DNA of 64,000 bases from Spongospora subterranea f. sp. subterranea (Eukaryota; Endomyxa: Phytomyxea; Phytomyxea; Plasmodiophorida): NCBI GenBank assembly GCA_049724395.1, contig JAUGWO010000102.1:186001-250000 (forward strand), given 5' to 3'. The position numbers and the translations under genes are program-made. Positions within the stretch are counted from its first letter, which is position 1; every line of letters begins with the position of its first letter. Positions 34,747 through 44,389 of this stretch are shown here, in pieces. The notes below the pieces were generated by a model. That model was not told the DNA's origin. It saw nothing but the letters and a program-made list of their open reading frames with translations, and searched no databases.

Positions 34747-35764
34747 TACATTATTGGTGACAAAATTTTAATACCTTGAGGCGCGTCTATTTTTTGGCCA
34801 ATTTGTCGCTTTATTGGTTTGCTCCTGTGCATCGCCTGCCAAGGAGTATATTTGAGGTCATTGAATGCAATGAAATGTTTTCAGTAACGCTCCGAGTGCG
34901 CGATCGAGTATGGAGTGTGGATCGTGCACAGGTATTGACCGACATCGCAGAATATGGACGGAATGTCGTTTTCGTCTCAGGATGTGTACGTGGCTTCGGT
35001 TCTCTACGTCTCGCTGAAGATTCCATGGAAAGGTTGGGCACTGGTTCTAGACATGGTAACGTAAACACTGACGTGCATTGCCGTATCCTTTGCGCCATGA
35101 GTGGATTTCCCTTAACTGCCACCATCCGACGTATAGCAATCCCCGTGTATCCCATTGTGAATTCGGTCAATCCTGGTCGTAATGAATCGGCGTTGAGTCG
35201 TAGATGCTGTTTTGTCTGTGTGTGGTGTTCATCTCTCGTGGTTAAATCTGGCCTTATTCTTGTTCCTTGAATTGTCTGATTACACATATCACAGCGCTCA
35301 TCGAAAGGCGGTTTATCTTTTGTTTCCTATATTCTCAATTCACTGATCGATTTCGAAATGGCTGGCAGCACCGATATTACAATGCGGTATGATCTTTGTG
35401 AAGTTCTTATCTGAGCATGACCCTTGACGTCCGGCTTGGTTTGACGAGTGGCCGTGCTGTGCATGGTAGCAGCAAGGCAACTCATTGGCAACAGTTAAGA
35501 AAATTGTTTGCAACCAGAATACCTATTGCTCTTGTAGAGGTACGGATCAAGTCCACAAATTTCAATGGGTTCAATACTCTACGGTAGAGTAGCTCTGTTC
35601 TTGATTATGGGCAGACGATAGGATTCAGTGTGATGCGACATGCATTTGTTTCATGGCAAGACCTTCACGTTATTACAGGCGAATGCTGCGAACGATGACA
35701 GCTACAAAAACAATGTGCGCTAACAATTTGGTTTATTGATCAATAAGAGTTAACACGCAGAGGT
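34747..35764. other. 1-kb unassigned region
   Basis: Both strands stay open over 34776-35287 (164 codons plus, 158 minus), and a shorter plus frame spans about 35418-35588. None has a recognised motif, a good presequence or clear GT-AG partners. It may be a promoter/UTR region, a non-coding RNA locus, or a gene I cannot recognise. Confidence 0.3.
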
Positions 35765-38296
35765 TCACACAATGTTCACAGCATTTCCTGACGCTTGGTT
35801 CTGTTGGGTAGTCTCGGGAACGTCTTGGTACTTGTCCTGGAACGCACGGTGTCCCAGGAATATTGCATTGATTGCCCTTCCCACAGGACTTTTTGGGCGA
35901 CGACGAGCAAAGCAGCAAACGCCCATTGTGGCGACCGCAATGGTTGCAACAACAGCGCCAGCAAGATAGACGCCAACACTGAGAGCGTCTTTTACGAGCA
36001 GATGCAGTTTCTGTTGACGGTTAGAGAAATTATTGTTTCTGGTGGCCATGGCAAGATAAGATCCAGCAGAGAAAGATACTAGTTCGGGATGGCGATACAC
36101 GTTAGGTGCAGCATTTAGCTTAGCGCAATTGTCGAATTTCTCACGATTGTCATTGTTGTCTTCGATAAGGTTCGCGCACGATGATAGAGTCTGGTTGGCG
36201 TAAGCCAAGAGCTTGGCATCTTTTTGACTAAACATTCGTATTCGAGATCCGGTTTGCGGAATGAGATGCGAATAATCGGGATTAGATGGATCTAAGTTGG
36301 AAGAGCGCACTTCAACTATATTGTGCCGATCAGTTTGATCAGCGCCTTCACCTGGTTCATGTTACTTAATAAGATTGCGATTTCAATTGCAACTTGTAAA
36401 CATTTTACCATCTTGGTTTGCTTGGTTAAAATCAGATCCGACCCATTGAATATCGACACAATCACGGCTCGTTAACTGAAGGAAACTGGGAACAAAGTCG
36501 TACTCAGTTGCAGCTGAAAATATAAACTCTGTTAGACCGCTGTAGGGCGCCAACACTATTTGGCGACGTCTTACGATAGGTCTGTACTATGTTTCCGCGT
36601 TTCCCGCGAACGTTGAGATTGACAACGTCGCCAGCGCAATCAGCTTCTTCCTCTCGAACTTCAAATACGAATGAACGATCTTGAAAAGTGCGACCAACTT
36701 GAGCGGTGTTCAACGCAAGTGCTAAATACACCTATAATTGGAGATTGTGAGGAATAACGTCGATTCTGGGCAAAAAAGGCGAAACTCCTGACATGATTCA
36801 TTCCATCCTTTTCAGTGGCCGAGTCCCATAACTTCACGTAAGGGTTATTGTATAAGGCAACTGGGCCATCCAAATTCAGATCATTACTGCAATGAGCACC
36901 CCCATTAACGCCTGTCAGTCCGGCCTTGCAATCCAATGACGAGGTTGTCATTTTGCTGTTCATCGCTTCACCATGTGACTCATACGTTGTTGCCGAAATG
37001 TTATAGCGAAACCGGAGAACAACCTGGGCATCATGTCGATTACTATCATCACTGCAAAACAACAACGGAGATGCTGACGCGTTGGCCCCGAAGCGATGGA
37101 GGAATAGTCCAGGTATAACTGGAAGTACCAGGTTGATTCTGATCGTCAAAAGATTGGCTCCCTGAGTTGCCAAGATGGTTGTCCCTCGTCGTTTCGTGTT
37201 CCACACAACGAGGGGCTGTAAGACCCAGGAGGGTACCTGAACCCATGTGCCTTGCAACTTCTGGCAAGCGACTTCAGTAATGGGGGCTAACGCAGTGGCT
37301 GTTGGTGGCAATTGACAATAGTATCGTTCTTTGATATTCTGACTCGCTTTCTGAGCGGTGGCGCACCACGATAGATTCGAGGTCATAATGGCCACGTCTT
37401 TCCACTCGCTATGGCGCCAATAAGGGTAATAATCTAAGAAATTTTCATTTCTATAATGCCCACATAAAACTGAGAATAGTAATACCTCGTTCTTCAGCGC
37501 ATTCAAGCCCATTTCGGTTCCCGTTCTGGTTCTGTCTTGTGAATCGTGCATTGGTTCCACCTAGAGCCCGATCTGCATGATACAACCCTTGATTCCTCTC
37601 TGTCATTGTGCATCGCTTGTAGCTCTCGCATGATTCATGGTATCCGAATTCCAGTCCTCGATGAGGTCCAACAGCGCCTCCATTGCAGAATGTGTTGAAG
37701 TTTTTCGCCCGTACATCAGAGTCTACAGCAGTTCCGAAATCTGGATCGTCTGCAGCAAACTGTTCATTTGACGCTCCCGGGAACGATGGCGGTAGCGGGA
37801 AGGTTCTCGTGCCGCGCGCGTTCTGTTTTGGATCGACGAACGTGGCTGCATTGTAGCCAGGAGCCCGTTCGGTCAGAGGACCAGTCGGATACCCGTCTCG
37901 AATCACATTATCAGCTGCTGGGCTGGACATGTACTGGATGATGAAATCGCATTGGGTATTGGAGTTGGGACCGCATCCGTGCTGAACGGTCCATTCAAGT
38001 CTGAGCTGCGATCCACTATAGAATATCAGAGGATCAGGGCGCCCTTGGAACTTCGGGTCCCCGGCCCAGGAATACCCACCGGCAGCATTGTTTTGAGAGT
38101 CGAACATGAGATTGTTATTGTCGCGATTATCGGCAGGTTCTCGATTACGGTTATTGCTTCCTCGAGGATTGTGCTTTTCATTCTAGTCAGCGCAAAGTCA
38201 TGACTGAGTCGTTTTGCGACATACCATGTAGATATCAGCATGAGCGCAAAACAGCAGATGTGAGAATATGAGGTTAACCCAGGGGCGCGACATCAT
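35765..38296 (-). CDS. Secreted/type I membrane protein, uncharacterised conserved-looking ectodomain
   Basis: Start ATG 38296 (MMSRPWVNLIFSHLLFCAHA), a clear signal peptide. An intron near 38165-38210 joins to NEKHNPRGSNNRNREPADN and FDSQNNAAGGYSWAGD. The ectodomain of about 600 residues is rich in Asn, Cys, aromatic residues and NxS/T sites (WTVQHGCGPNSNTQCDFII, GLEFGYHESCESYKRC, CQKLQGTWVQVPSWV). Introns at about 37450-37500, 36510-36570 and 36350-36400 are supported by in-frame joins. Near the C-terminus a TM helix (VYLAGAVVATIAVATMGVC) precedes a cytosolic tail (FARRRPKSPVGRAINAIF). The HNPRGSNNR...FDSQNNAAGGY start looks like a motif I associate with a large protein family in protists and zoosporic fungi, but I cannot name it. 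Likely a cell-surface or vesicle protein. Confidence 0.75.
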
Positions 38297-38914
38297 AATA
38301 AAATATGCTTGATGACTGAATGAACTAAATGAATGAATGAGCACATTAAGAAGATCGGTTGACATGCACACGCTATTACAGCTGGCTTGGGCACGGGGTC
38401 TTAAAAAAAGATCCAAGTTCACACTCCGAATATCCTGAAAAATCTAACGTGCCAAACAGACACAGATATCTTGAAATCACTTGTATATGTCCAAAAGCAG
38501 ACGCAATCATTAAGCGTGCATCTCAATGATAAAGCAGATATTTGAAAAAGCGATTTGAAAGAAGCGAAATGTTAATTGACAGATGCTAGTTTGAATGTCA
38601 TATAAAAAAGTCATGCTGCATTAAAAAAAAGCTTTCTCGCGTACACGCTTGGTTGTTATGGCTACAATGTACCAACTAGGAACAATGGGAAATTGGACTG
38701 GAATCGATACTTTAGGATGAGCTGAGCCGCCTACTACGCTATAATAACATGTAGGAGTGTCCAATATTTTGTCCATATGATACGGGTATTTCAGCAGACT
38801 CTAAGAAAGTAAAAGTAAGGGAGGTTTCTCGCTAAAGTCGCTGAAACCTTATAAACAGGCTTTCACGCTGATTCCAAACGGAGGTGAGGATGACCCAGGG
38901 TATTCGGCCGGTGC
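38297..38914. other. Intergenic region upstream of the ectodomain gene
   Basis: About 620 bp with many short A/T runs and frequent stops on all frames; no gene seen. Upstream side of the minus-strand ectodomain gene, so its promoter should be here. Confidence 0.35.
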
Positions 38915-39740
38915 ATGTCTTCAGTCCAATTACAGAATCTATCCTTGAATTCAAATAAAGATCTACATAGTCAACAACCTCGCCAGGACGTTTTCCATTA
39001 TGTATTTGATAAATTAGGGAATTTCGAATTTAAAAAACAGACTCGTTACCAATGGGGGGTCCTAGGAGTGGACTCCACTGCATTCTTATCATTCATCAGT
39101 CATCTGCATTCCGAATAAACGTCACATGAGTTCATGACTCATGAGTCATGACTCTGTTCAGTGCTGCAGCTGCTGCACCACGGGCCACGGCGATACATAG
39201 ATATATACCCTTTTGAGGTTTTGGTTAATCATATTTCACCCTGGGCTGATGACCACGCTTCAACGGTCAGTCGCAATGAGGTTGACCTTATTAAACAGGG
39301 CGGTGAAATATCGATCCATGTTCACTGGTTCGACGATCGATGCAGAATCGGTTGTAGTAAAGACTGGTCTATCGTGCCGTCAAAAACGGGAGGAAAGGTA
39401 TCAAAGGCCTGAGAGTACAACGAATGCCCTTCTAAAGGTACTTGATGAGCAAACACATTTACCTTCAGTTGCTGAGAATGTATCATAGGTTGTCAACGAC
39501 AATGCCCCTGTAACACTTCAAAGGCTTATGCAGGCAGTGCACGCAGTCCAAAAACAAGATGAACTAACACCATTGTCACGAGTAACAAGTGGGAAAAAAC
39601 TGAAAATGTATCTTGGAACCCTCAAGAAAAGAAAACAAGTTTATTCACTACCAGCAGCTGCCAACTCCGTCGACAAGCACTTCGTTTTTCACACAGGCAT
39701 GGGATACCGCACAAATAAGCCAGAACCTACAAAAGCGTAA
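38915..39740 (+). CDS. Possible small multi-exon gene, unrecognised
   Basis: Several open stretches on the plus strand can be spliced. The best join uses a 54-nt intron near 39435-39489 (GTACTT...TCATAG), which links TTNALLK to VVNDNAPVTLQRLMQAV and runs on to a stop at 39740. The last part is basic (SGKKLKMYLGTLKKRKQVY). Upstream pieces (39161-39412 or 39213-39488; an earlier frame at 38915-39118) give competing frames. I recognise no family. It could be a fast-evolving small gene or chance openings. Confidence 0.3.
39133..39150. promoter_or_regulatory. 18-bp perfect palindrome with paired TGACTCA sites
   Basis: CATGACTCATGAGTCATG is a perfect inverted repeat made of TGACTCA and its reverse complement TGAGTCA, overlapping at the centre. 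TGACTCA is the core bound by bZIP factors of the Gcn4/AP-1 class. Binding is inference; the symmetry is directly visible. Confidence 0.6.
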
Positions 39741-39947
39741 CATGGTCGTTTTTGTGACGAATAAAGTGATTTATATGCAATGTTCTCGTTATTAATAGTA
39801 ACAGACTTGGAAAAGATGTGAACCGTGTCATTTTTAGGTGTTAATCTCAAATACAAGAACAAGGATAATAATCAATTCGAAGTTCTTACAACAACCGTTT
39901 TTTACTTGTTCGCCCATTTTGGTTTGGGAGGAAGTTTTTGTTGATAA

Positions 39948-40026
39948 AACCAGTTGAATGGGATTCGAACCCTCTGTAGGATAGGCCCAGGAGGCAAGGC
40001 ACCCTACCATTCCAGTATCCCCGGAG
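39948..40026 (-). tRNA. tRNA-like sequence (probably a degenerate tRNA gene)
   Basis: On the minus strand a perfect pol III B box (GGTTCGAATCC, complement of 39961-39971) lies 35 nt downstream of a near-consensus A box (TACTGGAATGG, complement of 40007-40017), the normal spacing for a tRNA. The anticodon region reads TTGCCTC, which would give GCC (Gly). However, the acceptor arms pair only partly, the D stem is poor and the T stem has a mismatch. A tRNA pseudogene or tRNA-derived element is more likely than a functional tRNA. Confidence 0.35.
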
Positions 40027-40163
40027 CAAAACCGTGGTCTGTTGTATGTACATACATTGCAGTGTATCAAATGTACAGTGGAGCACAGACTTCAGCAACT
40101 CAAGTCTCAACCTGCTTCATTCGACTTACCAATTTGCACACGATATTCTTCGGCAATTTGAAA

Positions 40164-40609
40164 ATGATTAAAGTGATGCGTCGTCCCATGAGGTCTTTGC
40201 AGTCCCGTTGCTTTTCGCCTGCAGCAGTTGGAGTATCCAGTCGAGGTATGCTGAATTTGAATCATGCTCTGGCACATGCTCTAACCAATTGGTAGTATCA
40301 TATCATTCGGCTCATGCATTGCATGCCTCCAGTGGTGTTCTTGCCGTTTTAGTTCCTGTGGCTGTTGCTGTTAGCCCATCCTTTTTGAGTCTTCCTGTAG
40401 ATTTGGCTCTCGCATTTACACTTCCTGTTCATTCCGCTGTCGCGGTCAAATGCGTCATTGAAGACTACTTGCCGCGACCAGTTCAGAAAATTTCCACAGC
40501 GTTATGGTTTGCATTATGTGGCGTTTCTGTTGCAGGACTTGTAAAAATGTCGGTTTCCGGGCCTGGAATTACAGAGACCGTAAAAGAGCTTTGGCGTGAC
40601 CTCAAATAA
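40164..40609 (+). CDS. SDH4: Succinate dehydrogenase membrane anchor subunit (SdhD/Sdh4)
   Basis: Start ATG 40164 gives a basic, Arg-rich mitochondrial presequence (MIKVMRRPMRSLQSRCF). One 49-nt intron (about 40242-40290) joins VGVSSR to VSYHSAHALHASSG. The mature part has three TM helices (GVLAVLVPVAVAVSP, LALAFTLPVHSAVAVKCVI, ISTALWFALCGVSVAGLVK). The helix II His (LPVHSAVAVK) corresponds to the haem-b ligand region and is followed by a conserved Asp-Tyr (EDYLP), as in SDHD (VTDYV). It ends with a short IMS-side helix (ITETVKELWRDLK). It anchors complex II in the inner membrane and contributes to ubiquinone reduction. About 130 aa in total, normal for the family. Confidence 0.85.
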
Positions 40610-40675
40610 ACCAGAGTTCTAGTTGAGCACGATAATTTTCACAGAAAAATGAACGAAACTGACTGATACAATGGT

Positions 40676-42076
40676 TTATATTTTATCTTCAACAGCTTCC
40701 TCCTCTGAAGATAAAAAAAAAGGATGATTTAATGCTTCCAGGGCCGTAAGCCTCTCGTCGCGCTCAAATCGAAGCATTTTTGAAACTAAATCACAGAATA
40801 AAGGATCTGGAACGAGTTCTCCTAAAGCTGGATATGATTTGACGTGATTAACGCTTGATGGACTTGACGCATTCTCAGGCCAGCGAAGACGCTTCTGCGA
40901 CACGCTAAATAGATCGATAGCGCGAGATTCGCTGGATCGCCTCGAACGACGCGACCTCGGTTTGTTGTCTTTGGAAACCCCTCCTCCAGCCTCGTTCCGG
41001 TAAGGCTCCAGAGCTCGACTCACGAGTGAAGTTGAAAAGGGTTGTTGAAGGACATGCTCCATTAAGGCTAAGTGTTCCAAATCTTCGTGCGTATTAAACA
41101 AGAGTTCCCCGGTTAAAAGCTCAACAAAAATGCATCCAAGCGACCAGATATCAGATGGATATGACCAAGGCAAACCGAGAATAACTTCAGGAGCTCGATA
41201 TTGTCTTGTTGCAATAGTTCGAGAATGTCGTTCGTTTTCAAAAGTTGCCCCACCAAAATCAATAAGCCGTATATCCGTTGATACCGGGATGCGCCTGCTG
41301 CTTACTTGACAAACAGTATAATCGCTGGAACACAAAAGTACGTTCTCAGGCTGGAAAAGAGTCAATTACGGAACATAGAAAATCAATAAAGCCCACCTTA
41401 AGATCAGTATGACATAGCTTGACAGAATGACAGAATTGAACAGCTTGTAACAGCTGTCTGGCGAATGACCTGACATGATCAAGAGAAAACCCGTGGTGAC
41501 CATTTCGCTTCATAAATGTATAAAGATCTCGCCCAAGATACTCAAATACTAAGAAAACATGTTCTCTATGATGATGCCTGGCAGAAAACCACGATAGCAG
41601 TCGCACGCAAAGGCTCTTGTTATGGGTGTCTTTGGCAGAAAGAAATTGAAGGATTTCAATTTCAATGGAGGCTGCGTCAAGATATCTTTCCACCGATCTG
41701 ACCGCTTTTACTGCAACTCTTTCCATGCCATGCTCATGATCAAGACATTCCAAAACGGTGCCAAATGTACCTTGACCGGCAACACAAACGATTTCATCTG
41801 TAGAGACTTAGTTGACAATAAAACTAACTGAATGAAAGTCTTACATCTGTTGTCTATTTTTTCCCCTTTTCTGAAATCAATTAACCCTTTCTTATCTTCT
41901 TGCGACTCTGATGATGAGGTTTTGGAGCGACGTCTTCTTCGGTGCCGGCGTCCTTTGTATTCCGATTCGTGACGAAATCTGCTAAATTGACCTGTATTTA
42001 GGTGATCCTCATGGGACCTATCTAGACTACGCCGATGTCGGCGCGAGCGATGGTGATGCCGATGATACCGTTCCAT
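40676..42076 (-). CDS. CLK/LAMMER dual-specificity protein kinase
   Basis: Start ATG 42076 (MERYHRHHHRSRRHRRSLD), with an Arg/His/Ser-rich N-terminus like the RS-type tail of CLK kinases. Introns near 41805-41855 and 41349-41395 give in-frame joins (HTDLK then PENVLL). Kinase motifs: GQGTFGTVLECLDH (P loop), VAVKAV, CHTDLKPENVLL (catalytic loop), LIDFGGATF (DFG), ATRQYRAPEVILG, SDIWSLGCIFVELLTG, and the diagnostic LAMMER-type string EHLALMEHVLQ. A CLK insert near the C-lobe holds an SR-rich patch (KPRSRRSRRSSESR). CLKs phosphorylate SR splicing factors in the nucleus, fitting an intron-rich genome. Divergent from the FAM169-like gene. Confidence 0.93.
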
Positions 42077-42751
42077 CAGCAACACCTTCTAGGAGTCAGT
42101 TACAGATGTTAAGAGCCACTGAAAGCACCAAGGCCTCCAACAACCAGTAACCCTACAGCATCCACGGACAAACCCCAAAGCAGGCGAGGCGGCGAGGGTT
42201 CAGTTGTCGGCGACAGCCCCTGTTCCGTCTGGAGTCTCGATGGGCGCTGCCAGCACCTTAATCTGGTATTTCTTGACAAAGTAAAGTGATGCGATAAGGA
42301 CCCCGCAGTGACATAGCATCATCGGAAAGAAACGGAGGAGTCAGCACCTGATAACTTGGGACAGCAAATACCAAATTCTTCAGCCACATTGTGCTGTGTC
42401 GTCTGAGTTGACGCTATATTAGAGCATATGTTGAAAATTCTGTGGTATATAAACGTTGCAATTGTTGAGTTGGGGATGGTGAAATCAAACTGTCTCGCGG
42501 TGAGAATGCTGTGGCTCGCTTCGTGTGACATTTGGCGGCATGCATCTTCCTCTTGTAGTCTTGTTCAAATCAGACTTACAGCGAGGCCAATACCCACCAA
42601 GTGCTATGTAACGAGAGATCACGCACAGTCCAGCACAGCGCGCGACCCACACTAATCAACTTAACGTAAACAATGCACATTGGAAAAGGCACATAAAAGC
42701 GGCATAGATTCCTGTAGATCGCCAAAGCGAGAGGCCATTGGTTTTGTGCTC
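42077..42751. promoter_or_regulatory. Divergent promoter region, CLK kinase / FAM169-like gene
   Basis: 675 bp between opposite starts. No gene recognised; small plus-strand openings at 42428-42655 lack any motif. A TATATAAA-like tract lies near 42447. Confidence 0.35.
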
Positions 42752-44129
42752 ATGCATAGAACGCGACGATCATGTACATTGGATCAAAACGCTGGCACTC
42801 CGCCCAGCAAGGATCTATGTGAAGATGACTCCGAGACATCGGTCGAACCTTGTGAATCGCCGGCGGTCTCCATAGATAATGAAGCTTTACAAATAGCTGA
42901 CGCTAGCCGGCATCTGCTTTCCGAAGCGACTGTCCTATCGTCAGCATCAATCGAACAAATGCAATCTGCTATTCTTGCAAGAGCGGTGAACGACCTAAGT
43001 GAACGGGTTATGTACGGAATTCAACAAGCTCGTACGTGTCAGGCACCAATGATCTGCTGGTGCTGCAATACCATCACACCACCACCGGAAACTCCCCTTC
43101 CAGCAGGCTCCTCTTTACCTGTTTTCGTCGTATCTGCGGTGCCGGAATGGCTAGTACCTGCCTTACATTGCGGAAATGTGCAGTGTACGGGAAGGCAACT
43201 TGGTTTACAAGCCAGGCCCAAATATGGTGAAGGGATCTCCTATCAAAACGCTGGTTTGCTTATTGGACTGCACGTGCGCGGAAGGTGGCACCCCATAAGT
43301 TGGTTTTTGACGCAATCGCTTGACAATCAAGAATCTATATCCGAGGTTAATCCTGGTTTGACTCTTCAACGCGTTACGTTAGCCATCTTATTCCGCGTCT
43401 TAAAACCGTTTGACGATTATAGTAATGAAGTCACACATCAATTGAATCGCTCAGAAAGCGCCGGTCTACCAGGAAACGAAGAAAACGAGGACTCGGAAAA
43501 TCGTGATCGCCGCTTAGGTCCGCAGGTGAATCAACAGCCATTAAAAAAACCCAAGCTCTACCAATTCGAGGAATCAAGGCGGGTTATTCCGTCAGAAGAA
43601 CTTGATGGAAATGCACGCTTGCTGTGGGCCGAATCTGTGGCCATCGGTTTCTATACTTACTCAGTTAAAATTGACTCTAAGTATGGAATTTACGCAATGC
43701 TGAATGGTATCTATGTTCGTCAATCGTATAGAAGAAAAGGCTTCGCTCGAAGCGCTATTCAGGATTTCTTCAGGACGGTTGCCCCTTCCATCTGCCGTAG
43801 AAAATCATCGGATCTGCCAGTAACAATGGCGCTTCAAGCACCTGTTACTAAACTCCTCCTATCAGTCATGGTTGCAAGCTTGGATAAAAGTGAGCTATCG
43901 AATATCAAGTGTGTTCATGCAAATTGCCCGTTGTCGCAATCTGTTAGCGTCAAAAGCTGGGCGTACATGGACAAATGGTATGAACCATAACTTCTTTATT
44001 GATAATGATTTCTAACCTTCAGACAGCATTGCACTTGACTCTTCCGAACGAATTAATGGAAAAAAGAACCTGGACAAAGCGGTGCGACTTTTTCCTGACG
44101 ATATTCCGAAGGTGGTTGAAGGCTGGTGA
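42752..44129 (+). CDS. FAM169-like protein with GNAT-type motif
   Basis: The first ATG in the long frame is 42752 (MHRTRRSCTLDQNAG). One large exon to about 43977, then a short intron (GTATGA...CAGACAG) to a final exon ending KAVRLFPDDIPKVVEGW and a stop near 44129. The N-terminal half is Ser/Glu-rich with a CWCCNTI cysteine cluster. The C-terminal half contains AESVAIGFYTYSVKID, LNGIYVRQSYRRKGFARSA and IQDFFRTV, resembling the acetyltransferase-like core of FAM169/SLAP75, with RQSYRRKGFA as a possible acetyl-CoA loop (R-x-x-G-x-G/A). Basic-acidic linkers (ENEDSENRDRR, KKPKLY) suggest a nuclear protein. Catalytic activity is not assured. Confidence 0.6.
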
Positions 44130-44389
44130 ATTATGAACTATTTTCAAAACTTAATACATTATTATAACATCGTGAAATGGCTCTGTGGAATTCTGCCGTT
44201 TGCCCCTAAAAAAATGTGGTGGCCATGTCAATCTGAAAGGTGGTGCCCAGTCTTTGAGTGCGCTTTAATCAGAAACAGTCGTAACAGTAACGAAGTGAGG
44301 GCGTGCCCGTCGAGTCACAGTCATAATCCCGACTCCTCTTGATAATCATTCGTTCAGCACCAATCTGCTTATCAATTCGACGAATCCAA

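Noticed and set aside
34811-35287. Minus-strand 158-codon open frame
   Set aside because: Mirror of an equally long plus-strand opening; Arg/Thr/Ser-rich composition typical of an antisense shadow, no family motif.
35765-36310. Separate small membrane protein gene
   Set aside because: An in-frame intron near 36350-36400 joins it to the upstream ectodomain exons, so it is the C-terminus of that gene.
39161-39412. Single-exon 83-codon gene
   Set aside because: A competing frame (39213-39488) splices better to the downstream exon; neither is firm enough to name.
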